The notes below the pieces were generated by a model. It worked only from the letters and a program-made list of their open reading frames with translations, was not told where the DNA came from and did no database searches. Of a DNA stretch of 63,395 nt, positions 1 to 8,509 are shown piece by piece. The translations under genes were made by a program, and so were the position numbers. The DNA is from DATDAW01 sp036524675 (GTDB lineage: Bacteria; Verrucomicrobiota; Verrucomicrobiia; Chthoniobacterales; DASVRZ01). The DNA lies in contig DATDBU010000053.1 of NCBI GenBank assembly GCA_036524675.1, positions 1-63,395 of the forward strand. Reading direction: 5' to 3'. The stretch's first letter is position 1. Every line of letters begins with the position of its first letter.

Positions 1-373
1 TATTTTCGCGGACGCAAATGACGAACGGGAATCCAAATTTTTCCTTGTACTCCCGGTTATAACGATCAAAAAGCTCCGCGTCCTCCTCATTCAAATCGGT
101 GAGGCCGGCGCCGTTTTGTTCACTTTTCGACTCCGCGGTCAAAACCGCTTTGCCGACGAGGTCCGGATGAGCCTGGATAAGCGTCAGCTGCGCTTCCTGC
201 CCGGCCTCCGATAAAACGGCCCGCATGGCAGCGTGCAAGGCCGCCACACTCGGAAACGGACGCCCTATCCAGGCGCCTTCGGCAATCCACGGCGAATGCT
301 CGAAAATGTTTGCGAGCTTCTTCGTAAATTCAGCATGATTCAGCTCATTAAGTTCGGCTAGGGTGATGCTCAT
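1..373 (-). CDS. uraD: OHCU decarboxylase (UraD), partial
   Basis: 124 codons are visible from an ATG at 373; the gene runs off the left edge, so its C-terminus is missing. UraD decarboxylates 2-oxo-4-hydroxy-4-carboxy-5-ureidoimidazoline to S-allantoin, the last step of uric acid breakdown. Family hallmarks read directly from the DNA are an early NHAEF segment, the AHPDLVGKA motif near residue 69 and the FGFPFVICVRE motif at about 113-123. It diverges from the dihydropyrimidine dehydrogenase gene at 556 across about 180 bp, which suggests a purine/pyrimidine salvage neighbourhood. Nothing in the visible part looks damaged. Confidence 0.88.
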   Translation of the reverse strand, partial: MSITLAELNELNHAEFTKKLANIFEHSPWIAEGAWIGRPFPSVAALHAAMRAVLSEAGQEAQLTLIQAHPDLVGKAVLTAESKSEQNGAGLTDLNEEDAELFDRYNREYKEKFGFPFVICVREN

Positions 374-555
374 ATTCCGGCTGCTCCCAGGTTGTTGCTC
401 CCGGCAAATGTAACCGTGGCCGCAGAGCGGCTGCTGCGAATGATGTGTGACATATGTTCGCGGCAAAAAATGACGGATCCCCCGCAAAAGGCGAAGCTTT
501 TTTTGTCGCAACCGCCCGGGTCGCAATCTATCGTTTTTTTTCGCGACCACACTCC

Positions 556-1689
556 ATGCCCACCCTCGAAACCTCGCTCAATGGCCTCAGACTTCCCAAC
601 CCATTTATCATCGGTTCCGGCCCGCCGGGTACGAATCTGAATGTCATCACCAAAGCCTTCCGTGAAGGCTGGGGCGCGGTGATCGCAAAAACCGTCAGCC
701 TGGACGCTTCGAAGGTGGTCAACGTCACGCCACGCTACGCGAAGTTGTATTCTGCAGACAAATCGGAAGTCATCGGCTGGGAAAACATCGAACTGATCAG
801 TGATCGCCCTTTCAGCATCTGGCTCGACGAATTCAAAAAATGCAAAGACGCTTTCCCTGACGGAGTGCTCATTGCGTCGATCATGGAGGAATATTCCAAG
901 GACGCCTGGGTTGAAATCGTCGAGCGCTGCCAGGATGCAGGTGTGGACGGATTTGAACTGAATTTCTCGTGTCCTCACGGTTTGCCGGAACGGAAAATGG
1001 GATCTGCGATGGGACAAAATCCTGAGATTTTGGAAGAGGTCTCGGGCTGGGTAATGTCGGCGGCGAAAAAACCTGTCTGGGCGAAAATGACGCCAAACAT
1101 CACGCGCATTGAGGAGCCGAGCCGGGCTGCGCTGCGGGCCGGATGCGACGGAATCAGCGCTATCAACACGATTCGGAGCGTGATGGGTGTCAATCTGGAA
1201 ACCCTGCGGCCGGAACCAACGGTGGAAGGTTTCACAACGCCAGGCGGGTATTCATCGAAGGCCGTCAAACCGATCGCATTGAGAATGTGCATGGAAATCG
1301 CGACGTTAATTCGCCATGAGTTTCCCGGCCGGACGCTATCCGGCCTGGGTGGTATCGAGACGGGTAGTGACGCGGCGCAGTTTATTTTGCTGGGAAGCGA
1401 CACGGTGCAGGTGTGCACGGGTGTGATGAAGTTTGGCTACGAATGCGTCAAACCGATGTGCGAAGAGCTGCTCGGTTTCATGGCCAAACACGGGTTTGAG
1501 ACCGTTGCGGATTTCCGAGGAAAAAGCCTGGATTTCTTCACGACCCACGCGGATCTGGCCGAACGCCAGCGAGAACGCAAGGCTGCACAAAAAGCTGCAG
1601 CTGCAGCGCCGAAGAAAACCGTGGTGACTGCCGATGCCGAGTGGTCTGGAGACAGCTTCGTCCAACAATCGAACGCGCTGGCGGGATAA
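556..1689 (+). CDS. preA: Dihydropyrimidine dehydrogenase catalytic domain, plant PYD1-like, no ferredoxin domain
   Basis: A 377-aa FMN TIM-barrel protein. The start at 556 (MPTLETS) is chosen because the in-frame upstream 34 residues are low complexity and unlike the family. Motifs: GSGPPGTN near the N-terminus, NFSCPHG at the FMN/substrate loop, WAKMTPN, and GLGGIETG for phosphate binding. It reduces uracil/thymine in the reductive pyrimidine pathway. E. coli PreA and animal DPD carry C-terminal 4Fe-4S ferredoxin motifs, but no cysteine cluster is present here. The loop carrying the catalytic Cys in animal DPD reads GSAMGQ, with Met in that place. The C-terminus (AEWSGDSFV) resembles, from memory, plant plastid PYD1. 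The electron donor is unknown and no preT is adjacent. Confidence 0.85.
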   Translation: MPTLETSLNGLRLPNPFIIGSGPPGTNLNVITKAFREGWGAVIAKTVSLDASKVVNVTPRYAKLYSADKSEVIGWENIELISDRPFSIWLDEFKKCKDAFPDGVLIASIMEEYSKDAWVEIVERCQDAGVDGFELNFSCPHGLPERKMGSAMGQNPEILEEVSGWVMSAAKKPVWAKMTPNITRIEEPSRAALRAGCDGISAINTIRSVMGVNLETLRPEPTVEGFTTPGGYSSKAVKPIALRMCMEIATLIRHEFPGRTLSGLGGIETGSDAAQFILLGSDTVQVCTGVMKFGYECVKPMCEELLGFMAKHGFETVADFRGKSLDFFTTHADLAERQRERKAAQKAAAAAPKKTVVTADAEWSGDSFVQQSNALAG

Positions 1690-1703
1690 GGTATTCACAA
1701 GGA

Positions 1704-1726
1704 GCGGCGGTTTTTTTGACCGCCGC
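1704..1726. terminator. Hairpin between convergent genes (possible terminator or REP-like)
   Basis: A perfect 8-bp inverted repeat (GCGGCGGT / ACCGCCGC) with a 7-nt T-rich loop lies between the convergent stops of preA (1689) and the PepSY gene (1771). The T run is in the loop and not after the stem, so it is not a classical terminator. The stem matches the core of the REP-like palindromes seen elsewhere in this window. Confidence 0.5.
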
Positions 1727-1770
1727 AAGGCCGAGGAAAAGCCAGGAAAGCCTTTCCTGATGGAGGAAAC

Positions 1771-2967
1771 TCAAGAGTTCAAACGCAGTACGGCTGGGTC
1801 GGGTTCTGCAGCGTTGGCAGCGCGCTCTCCTTTTCTTACAAAAAAACGCCTGTAGCTTAGCGCAAACCCCGTCCAAACCAGGACGGCCGCGCTGCCGGCA
1901 GCCAGAGCCGCAACGATCTGCCCGAACAGCCCGCCCGCCTCTCCGGTGTGCAGCGGCTTAACCCACATCCGCAGTTGCCGGCCTTTGTTGTTGTCCGAAA
2001 AAGTCTCCGTTTTGGTAATTTTGCCGGCGCGAAGATCAACGGTGTGCAGAACCCGTTTGTCCGGACGGGCGCCGTTGCTGGTATCGACAAGAAAACTATT
2101 ACCTGGGGTGCGCGGCGCCGGAAGCCGGAAGCTGATCGTTTGCCAGCCAGGCGATTGCGTGGCGATCTGCGCCCACAGGGAGTCGAGCCCCGCCAAATTT
2201 GGCGCACGTGAATCGCCACGGTTCCCGCTCTGCTGCGGTCGCTCGCGCTGTGGCTGGCCACTCGTCGACGCTGCATTCCGCGGAGGAGGCACGGGGCTGC
2301 CCGTGGCGATGAACAGCAGGTTGTTTGCCCATTGAAAGGACATGATCAGCCCGGTGACAATCACCAGAAGCAGCGGGATAGACGCCCATAGCCCGAATGC
2401 GTTGTGCCAGTTCCAATCGCGGCTGCGGCCTTTCAAGTTCCAGCGTGGCAGGGAAGCAGCTTTTACTGCGAGCTTTGTCCACCGGCGCGGAATCCACAGA
2501 TAGAGGCCGGAGAGGAGCAGCCCAAGGAAACCGAGGGATGCTGTTCCCGTAATGATCTTCCCGCGATCTCCAAGCAGGAGGTTGCGATGAAGTTGCTCCA
2601 CATCGTGTAGAAACGGCCGAAGCCACGTTCCGCGTCCCAGCACCACCCCGGTGTAAGGATTCAGGAAAAGAGTGATCTCACGTCCAAAACTGACGGTGGC
2701 CGGTGCGTCTTGCGCACTGCTCATAGTGATCCCTGCAACGCTCCCTTCAGGAAATCCTTCGCGCGCTTTGGCAACGAGAGCCGATGGAGCAAGAGGTGTG
2801 TCTTTGGCTGACGAAGCGATAGTAGAGCGATAACCGCTTTCCGCGACGTCAATCAATTGATGCTCGAAGGCCATTAAAATTCCGGTGATGGACATCAGCA
2901 GCACGATGGCGCCAACACATAGTCCAACGGCGAGGTGCGTCCAAAAAATGACGCTGCGAAGTTTCAT
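1771..2967 (-). CDS. PepSY-associated TM helix protein (iron-regulated membrane protein)
   Basis: 398 aa. The first helix is at residues 8-33 (HLAVGLCVGAIVLLMSITG), followed by a periplasmic PepSY-like stretch. A helix pair around 140-160 (GTASLGFLGLLLSGLYLWIPRR) carries the typical YLW-P-R motif, another helix lies near 195-215 and a last one near 355-375. This is the PepSY_TM family, whose members commonly accompany TonB siderophore receptors and are thought to help reduce or release iron at the inner membrane. It is the last gene of the operon that starts with the TonB receptor; its ATG overlaps the stop of the upstream TPR gene (ATGA). The C-terminal 25 residues are hydrophilic. Confidence 0.85.
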   Translation of the reverse strand: MKLRSVIFWTHLAVGLCVGAIVLLMSITGILMAFEHQLIDVAESGYRSTIASSAKDTPLAPSALVAKAREGFPEGSVAGITMSSAQDAPATVSFGREITLFLNPYTGVVLGRGTWLRPFLHDVEQLHRNLLLGDRGKIITGTASLGFLGLLLSGLYLWIPRRWTKLAVKAASLPRWNLKGRSRDWNWHNAFGLWASIPLLLVIVTGLIMSFQWANNLLFIATGSPVPPPRNAASTSGQPQRERPQQSGNRGDSRAPNLAGLDSLWAQIATQSPGWQTISFRLPAPRTPGNSFLVDTSNGARPDKRVLHTVDLRAGKITKTETFSDNNKGRQLRMWVKPLHTGEAGGLFGQIVAALAAGSAAVLVWTGFALSYRRFFVRKGERAANAAEPDPAVLRLNS

Positions 2968-4025
2968 TGCCTGGAAGGTGAGAGTCGAGTGGTGAGCATG
3001 GCGAGTTTTTCGGCGGCGAGGCGGAGGTCCTGCAGGCGATCCAGAACGAGTTCGTGCTCAGGGGTCCCCACGAATCTGAAGTTGCTCCGGATGCTATGAA
3101 TGCCTCGATGAATCGCCTCCTCAGCAGCACGAATCATGTCCGGACTCTCCGGATCGACGTTCTCCAGGACAAACTCGGCCAGAAACTGCGGCTGGCACGC
3201 TTCGTAAAACCGGCAGCCGAAACGGAAAAAATCGACAACCAGTGGAAAAGTGACGCCTTCGCCGCGAGCCAGCTCCATAGCTTCGTCGATGATGTCTCCG
3301 ATTTCTTCGATAGGCTTCCGGTCCGCGGCGTGAATGCTGAGCGCCTGACAAAGAACAAATCGCGCCTGAAAAGCAGTGCAGCGATTTTCCGCAAGAGCAA
3401 TGGATTGCCTGGCCGAGTCTGCCGCTTCCTCCCCGTGCGAAGGACCGGTCCGAAGCAGCGCATTCGCGCGATTCATCCAAATGATGGCCTGATGCTCCGC
3501 ATCGCCGGGTTCCACCAATTTCAACGCCCGATCAAAGGAGCGGACGGCTTCCACGAGACTTTGCGGAGTCGATATTTCCAACAAAGTCCTTCCTCGATTC
3601 GTCCACGCGATGGCATGCCTCCGGCGAAAAAGCGGGTGTTCGCCCGGCGGCAGATAGCGCAATTCTTCGAGCGCGATGTCAAAACTGCGCAGCCCCTCCA
3701 CCAGATGCACCGGCGAACCAAGCCGGGTAAACGCATCGCCGCGATTCAGCCAGCCCGCCGTGTAGCCATATCGAAGGTAAGGCCGTTCGTGAAAAGGCAT
3801 GTTTCGGCGCAATGCAATGACCTCATCGAAGTATCGGATCGCCTCGATGAGATTTTCACTCCCCCCGCGTTCCAGCAAGTCGATTCCCTTGTGGGCCTTC
3901 TCACTGGCTAAGGTGTTGATCTGCAGGATCTCCTGGTCGCTTTCCGCGAAATGACGAATGGCGAATAGCGAATGACGAAATGTTTCGTCACGCGCCGGAA
4001 CTATGGGTTTTCGTTCATTCGTCAT
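2964..4025 (-). CDS. TPR-like repeat protein in the iron operon
   Basis: 353 aa, probably soluble and cytoplasmic; no signal peptide. It has at least three helical repeats with a shared signature W-x-N-R-G/A (AGWLNRGDAF, IAWTNRGRTL, IIWMNRANAL), each followed by an (E)A-x-x-S/A-F/R-D/Q-x-A/I-L helix, so it is a TPR-like superhelix. Function unknown. It lies between the PKHD hydroxylase and the PepSY protein and is translationally coupled to the latter (ATGA). The annotated ATG at 4025 lies inside a heptamer array, and residues 1-30 are encoded by repeat DNA, so the native start is uncertain. Confidence 0.7.
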   Translation of the reverse strand: MTNERKPIVPARDETFRHSLFAIRHFAESDQEILQINTLASEKAHKGIDLLERGGSENLIEAIRYFDEVIALRRNMPFHERPYLRYGYTAGWLNRGDAFTRLGSPVHLVEGLRSFDIALEELRYLPPGEHPLFRRRHAIAWTNRGRTLLEISTPQSLVEAVRSFDRALKLVEPGDAEHQAIIWMNRANALLRTGPSHGEEAADSARQSIALAENRCTAFQARFVLCQALSIHAADRKPIEEIGDIIDEAMELARGEGVTFPLVVDFFRFGCRFYEACQPQFLAEFVLENVDPESPDMIRAAEEAIHRGIHSIRSNFRFVGTPEHELVLDRLQDLRLAAEKLAMLTTRLSPSRQ

Positions 4026-4041
4026 TCGTCATTTTTTCATT
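3948..4041. repeat. Inverted pair of heptamer arrays
   Basis: The left arm (3948-3982) is built of 7-mers of type GAATGAC. The right arm (4014-4041) is the same word inverted (ATTCGTC, ATTCGTC, ATTTTTT). About 30 bp separate the arms. The array sits at the junction of the PKHD and TPR genes and supplies the TPR gene's start codon and first codons. Confidence 0.8.
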
Positions 4042-4733
4042 CACATCTCCGCCCATTGGCGAAGGAGGTTGTGATAGACACCGGTCAGCTGAACACTCGT
4101 TTGCTGGGCGACAGGTTCATTCGGCAAGTCGCGCCCGAGACGCTGGATCGCGAGATCGAGATCGAAGAGCAGCGAACGCTGCGTGTCGTCGCGGAGCATG
4201 CTTTGGATCCAGAAAAATGAACAAATCCGCGCGCCGCGCGTGACGGGTGTCACGTGATGCAGACTGGTCGAGGGATAAAGCAGCATGTGCCCAGCCGGGA
4301 GTTTTACGCGCTGAACGCCGTATGTGTCTTCCACACACAGCTCGCCGCCGTCATACTCTTCCGGTTCCGCGAAGAAGAGTGTCGCTGAAAGATCCGTGCG
4401 GATGCGATGCGGTGTGCCCGGGACTTGTCGGATCGCGTTGTCGACGTGTGTGCCGAAAGATTGTCCGCCGGAGTAACGATTAAATAGCGGCGGGAAAACC
4501 CGCAACGGAACGGCTGCGGAAAGGAAAAGCGCGTTCCTGGACAGCGCACTGAGGATCATTTCCCCCAACTCGCGTGCGGCGGGACTTCCTTCCGGGAGTT
4601 GCATGTTGTCCTTGGCTTTCGCGGACTGATGACCGGCCGTGACTTTGCCATCGACCCATTCGGCTTTGTCGAGAATCTGGCGCGCCTTCACAACTTGTTC
4701 CTGTGTAAGGACATCTGGAATTCGGATAAGCAT
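4041..4733 (-). CDS. PKHD-type Fe(II)/2-oxoglutarate hydroxylase (PiuC/YbiX family)
   Basis: 230 aa, about the family's usual length of 226. The N-terminus (MLIRIPDVL) and the block FNRYSGGQSFGTHVDNA are diagnostic. The iron triad reads H96, D98 and H159, and R169 of the VTRGAR motif would bind 2-oxoglutarate. In Pseudomonas and E. coli relatives this enzyme is encoded next to TonB-dependent catecholate siderophore receptors and is iron regulated; its substrate is not established. Here it starts 3 bp after the receptor stop, so it is clearly co-transcribed. No Fur box was convincing upstream of the operon. Confidence 0.92.
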   Translation of the reverse strand: MLIRIPDVLTQEQVVKARQILDKAEWVDGKVTAGHQSAKAKDNMQLPEGSPAARELGEMILSALSRNALFLSAAVPLRVFPPLFNRYSGGQSFGTHVDNAIRQVPGTPHRIRTDLSATLFFAEPEEYDGGELCVEDTYGVQRVKLPAGHMLLYPSTSLHHVTPVTRGARICSFFWIQSMLRDDTQRSLLFDLDLAIQRLGRDLPNEPVAQQTSVQLTGVYHNLLRQWAEM

Positions 4734-4736
4734 CTT

Positions 4737-7109
4737 TTAAAATGAAAAGTTGACGCTGACGGTTGCGGAGCGCCCGGCGCCCGGGACGAAGTGTCCACCG
4801 CCAAGCCGGTCGATATATTGCTCGTCGAAGATGTTATAAACGTTCGCCTGGACGGTGATATTCTTCGTGATCGCGTAAGAAGCCATCGTGTCGAAAAGCC
4901 AGTATTGATCGGATTCCCGGCGGTTCAGCGAGCTCGTGTTGTTGAAGCGAGTGCCCGAATACTGCGCACCGCCACCGACGGTAAGACCAAACGGGAATTC
5001 GTACGTCGTCCAGAGGTTGAAGGATTGATCCGGCGTCTGCGGCAATTCGTTGCCCACCTGCGTTGGATCGGTGGATTTGTCTACTTCGGAATCCAGATAA
5101 GTGTAGCCCGCAAAGACGTTCCAGCCTTCGACGATTTCGCCGGATACGCCCAGCTCGACGCCTTGCACATGCTGCTCGCCATCGAGAACCTGCTGAGTGT
5201 CATTTGTGGGATCGGTCACACGGGCGTTCGTTTTGTCCGTGCGGAAAAGCGCCGCAGTTAACGCGAGTCTTCCGTCGAAAATGTCCCATTTCGTGCCGAT
5301 TTCGTAAGTATCGTTTTCCTCGGGATCAAGATTTGCGTTCGCAATGCTGATCGGGCTCAGCGAGACGGCGCCTTCCGCAGACGGGTTGAACGACGTGCCG
5401 AACGCGGCATAGATCGCGCCGTTTTCGACCGGCTTGTAGGTCAACGCTGCGCGGTAACTGAACATCCGATCCACACGCGACAGATTCAAAAGCGTAACAG
5501 CACCGGTCGTGGGGTTGACTGTTTTTTGTTCGTAATCAGAACCGTAATAGTCCCAGCGGAGGCCACCGGAGAGCTGCCAATGCTCATTAAATTTGAGGGT
5601 ATCGAAGAGATAAACCCCCACGGAATCGGACTCAGCCTCCGTATACCCTCCCGTCCGGGTGATGTGGCCGAAGTAGGGACGCGACGGATCGGGATTGAAG
5701 AGGTCGGTCGGATATATCGCGGGTCCGGACTGCACGCGGACATGATTTTTCGCTTTTTCGTGAGCGTAGTCGGCGCCTGTAGCGATATCGTGCTGGATGC
5801 CCCATGTCTCGAGATTGATCTCGAACGCAAGATTGTCGCCGAAAATTTCATCCGTCTGATCGCGCGACTGGAATTGCGCGTTGACAGCGACAGCGGGATC
5901 AGTCGCGGTGGCAATGTAACGTGGCGCGCTCGTGACTTGATCGCGGCTGGTGTTGCCGTAGCGGAAGCTGTTGTTCACCGAGACCGAATCGGTGAAGTCG
6001 TGTTCCAGAGTCACTGTGCCTAGATCGGTCCGCGTGATAACAAAGTCGCGATTCTTAAGTCCGTAGAAGTTACCGAAATCCACCGGGGACGGCTCGTTGG
6101 CCGCGCTGGGCGGCAGGACGCGCTGACCAGGAGTAATCGCGCCGGTGACAGGATTGACCGTGTTGGCCGGTACCCAGGGAATCCCGTAGTCCGGAGTGCC
6201 GTCTTCTTCGAGATGGAAGTAGCTCAGAATCAAGCGTGTATCCGTGCCGAGGCCAAACGCCAGCGAAGGTGCGATACCCCATTTGCGAAATTCTACGTCG
6301 GTGCGTCCCGGCGTTTCTCCTTCGGACCACATGCCGTTCAGCCGAAACGCAATGCCAGGGCCGTGAGCCGTTACCGCTTCCGCAGGAACGGAATTTTTGC
6401 CAGCGCTTTTACCATCAGCAATCGCTTTCCCATCGGGAGTCGGTGCCGGCGCGGGAGCGGGCGCGGAACCAAACGAAAGTGGCTGGTTGATATCGATAGT
6501 GAACCGTTTGAACTCATCTGTGCCGAAACTCGTGTTGGCCCGATAAAACGGATCCAGTTGAGGCGTTTTGCTGGAGAGATTCACTGAACCACCTGTCGAA
6601 CCACGTCCCGTGTAGTTTGACGCCGGGCCTTTTACGACTTCGACCTGTTCGGTGTTGAACGGATCTCTTGAGTAGCCGCCGAAATCGCGAAAACCGTCGA
6701 TGAAGATATCGTTGCGTGCTTGAAACCCCCGGATGGAGAGAAAGTCGCCCCCGGGTCCGCCTCCACCTTCACCGGCCTGCATGGAAATGCCGGGGACGTT
6801 GCGCAATACGTCACGCAGCGTCGTCGCATTTTGCTGTTGGATAACCGCTTCGGGCACAACGTTGATCGTCTGCGGAATATCGAGGAGCGGCTCCGTGTAT
6901 TTCACCGACTCGACGCGATCCGCTTTATAAGGAGAGCCAGCCTGTTGGCCCGTGACAACGACTTCGGGCATTTCTTCGGAATTAGCGGTCTCAGCGGTCT
7001 TTTTTTTGACTGGTGCGGCTTCTTGGGCGTGAGCGCCAGAAAACGCCAGGCCGAGGGCGGCGGTTAGTTTAAGAGCGTTGCCGAGCGTGGACGGATCGTT
7101 GGAAGACAT
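4737..7109 (-). CDS. TonB-dependent siderophore receptor
   Basis: 790 aa outer-membrane receptor of the FhuA/Fiu/PiuA type. Signal peptide of about 28 aa (cleavage after AHA). A TonB-box-like segment (EEMPEVVVTG) at about 45-54 precedes the plug domain (DIPQTINVVP, LRDVLRNVPGISM, FLSIRGF, VEVVKGPAS-Y-GRGSTGG). The 22-strand barrel follows and ends in the canonical C-terminal aromatic (SVNFSF). An Ala/Pro/Gly-rich loop at about residues 215-250 (APAPAPAPTPDG) is longer than usual. It is the first gene of the iron operon and presumably imports a ferric siderophore, most likely catecholate given the PKHD partner (inference). No ExbBD or TonB genes are nearby. Confidence 0.95.
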   Translation of the reverse strand: MSSNDPSTLGNALKLTAALGLAFSGAHAQEAAPVKKKTAETANSEEMPEVVVTGQQAGSPYKADRVESVKYTEPLLDIPQTINVVPEAVIQQQNATTLRDVLRNVPGISMQAGEGGGGPGGDFLSIRGFQARNDIFIDGFRDFGGYSRDPFNTEQVEVVKGPASNYTGRGSTGGSVNLSSKTPQLDPFYRANTSFGTDEFKRFTIDINQPLSFGSAPAPAPAPTPDGKAIADGKSAGKNSVPAEAVTAHGPGIAFRLNGMWSEGETPGRTDVEFRKWGIAPSLAFGLGTDTRLILSYFHLEEDGTPDYGIPWVPANTVNPVTGAITPGQRVLPPSAANEPSPVDFGNFYGLKNRDFVITRTDLGTVTLEHDFTDSVSVNNSFRYGNTSRDQVTSAPRYIATATDPAVAVNAQFQSRDQTDEIFGDNLAFEINLETWGIQHDIATGADYAHEKAKNHVRVQSGPAIYPTDLFNPDPSRPYFGHITRTGGYTEAESDSVGVYLFDTLKFNEHWQLSGGLRWDYYGSDYEQKTVNPTTGAVTLLNLSRVDRMFSYRAALTYKPVENGAIYAAFGTSFNPSAEGAVSLSPISIANANLDPEENDTYEIGTKWDIFDGRLALTAALFRTDKTNARVTDPTNDTQQVLDGEQHVQGVELGVSGEIVEGWNVFAGYTYLDSEVDKSTDPTQVGNELPQTPDQSFNLWTTYEFPFGLTVGGGAQYSGTRFNNTSSLNRRESDQYWLFDTMASYAITKNITVQANVYNIFDEQYIDRLGGGHFVPGAGRSATVSVNFSF

Positions 7110-7389
7110 TTAGAAATGCAGGAACAAGGTCAAGGTTGTGGGTTGTCGATCCGGAAAACGGCTGGAGGGCGTCCGAATCTGCCGCAAACTGTAGCGGCTC
7201 CTGCGACTGCGCCGCCTTCGCTGTATTGCCAAAAATTATCGGCGGATTGCGCAAAAAGGACTGCGCAAAAAGGATGCCCAACAGCTCTCCGTTGCTGACA
7301 CCCAGCCACCGCGATCGGTGCATTGGAGGAGACCTGGTGCGCCGACGGGGAGTTCGTCCCGAGTGGTTTGGAAATGGTCCCAGTCCTTT
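7110..7389. other. Intergenic region upstream of the TonB receptor
   Basis: Contains no convincing gene. The only internal structure seen is a perfect-spacing tandem duplication of a 14-mer (AT/CTGCGCAAAAAGG) at 7246-7273, about 140-165 bp upstream of the receptor start. No canonical Fur box was found by eye. Confidence 0.5.
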
Positions 7390-7797
7390 TTACGGAGTCT
7401 CCGGTGAATGTGCCCTCACATCCTCCAGGACAGGGCTAAACGCGACAACAGGACGCACCTCGACCGTTAGACCAAGAGGCAGCCCCGGACACATTTTGGC
7501 AATCTCCGTAGCCTCGTCGAAGTCGGTAACGCTCAGAAAAAGATACCCGCCGACCACTTCCTTGGCCTCGGCGTACGGACCATCGATCACCGTCTGACCA
7601 CGCGCGCCGGAAACCAGGCGACCTTGCAGTCCCAAGGGACGACCGTGCTGGACTTTGCCTCTGGCAGCAAGGCCGTCATACCAGTCGTTCCACTGTTTCG
7701 CCAATTCCGCGCGCTGTTCGAGCGACAGATGTTCATGAGCCTCCGGTCCGGCGTTTCGGAAAAGCAGCATGAATGCGTCGGTCGGGGGCGTTGCCAT
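7390..7797 (-). CDS. YCII-related (DGPF domain) protein
   Basis: 135 aa. The DGPYAEAKEVVGGYLFL motif at about 72-88 is the hallmark of the YCII/DGPF family, followed by ATEIAKMCPGLPLG and VEVRPV. These are small dimeric alpha/beta-barrel proteins; members are often encoded with ECF sigma factors, but none is present here. Biochemical role unknown. It is divergent from osmC, with about 150 bp of shared promoter region. Confidence 0.85.
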   Translation of the reverse strand: MATPPTDAFMLLFRNAGPEAHEHLSLEQRAELAKQWNDWYDGLAARGKVQHGRPLGLQGRLVSGARGQTVIDGPYAEAKEVVGGYLFLSVTDFDEATEIAKMCPGLPLGLTVEVRPVVAFSPVLEDVRAHSPETP

Positions 7798-7946
7798 GAC
7801 AGAAACGGATCATAGCCGGTTTGGATCGAAGCGTCAAAACGTACCCGAATTGCCAGAAAAGCCGGTCAATTTCGCCGCCCTGCCGGTCGCAGAATTGTCG
7901 CAAAATAGCCGTTTCGTGGACGTATGTGACACCCCATACTGACGAT

Positions 7947-8369
7947 ATGAAACAGAAAGCATCCGCAGTCTGGCAAGGCAGCCTCAAAGAAGGCGCCGGC
8001 ACCCTCACCACCGGCTCTGGCGCGCTCGTTGCCAAGCCTTACTCCTTTAAAACCCGGTTCGAAGGCGAGCAGGGCACCAATCCTGAAGAGCTCATCGGCG
8101 CCGCGCACGCGGGCTGTTTTTCGATGGCCTTCTCAATGATCCTCGGCATGGCCGGATTCACTCCGGACAAGATCGAAACGTCGGCCACAATAACGCTCGA
8201 GCCGAAGGACGGCGGATTCGCCATTACGGCAAGCCACCTCGATGTGACTGCGACCATCCCGGGCATTGACGATGCCACGTTCCAAGATCTCGCTGGCAAA
8301 GCCAAAGCCGGTTGTCCCGTGTCCAAAGTGTTGAACACGGCGATCTCGATGGACGCAAAGCTGGTGTAA
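7947..8369 (+). CDS. osmC: OsmC/Ohr family peroxiredoxin
   Basis: 140 aa. The ATG at 7947 is chosen because the protein then begins MKQKASAVWQG as in OsmC, whereas the in-frame upstream extension is unrelated. The two redox cysteines are in HAGCFSMA and AGCPVSK, giving the Cys pair that reduces organic hydroperoxides. LTTGSGAL and NPEELIGAAHAGC are typical of the OsmC rather than the Ohr branch. Probably cytoplasmic and stress-induced. Monocistronic. Confidence 0.92.
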   Translation: MKQKASAVWQGSLKEGAGTLTTGSGALVAKPYSFKTRFEGEQGTNPEELIGAAHAGCFSMAFSMILGMAGFTPDKIETSATITLEPKDGGFAITASHLDVTATIPGIDDATFQDLAGKAKAGCPVSKVLNTAISMDAKLV

Positions 8370-8509
8370 AGTCCCGCCGGTCTAATCGAAGATCGTTACT
8401 GCCGGCTCCTAACCCGGGCGCGCCAGGCGTGCGATTTCATGCCTGGCGTCAACGACAAGCCGCCGAAGTTGCGAGCAGCTCGATTTTGTCGAAGGGGATC
8501 GTGACTTCC

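Noticed and set aside
7069..7323. 84-codon ORF upstream of the TonB receptor
   Set aside because: No domain, overlaps the receptor start, no ribosome-binding context.
7110..7389. Fur box before the siderophore receptor
   Set aside because: No sequence close to GATAATGATWATCATTATC was found by eye.
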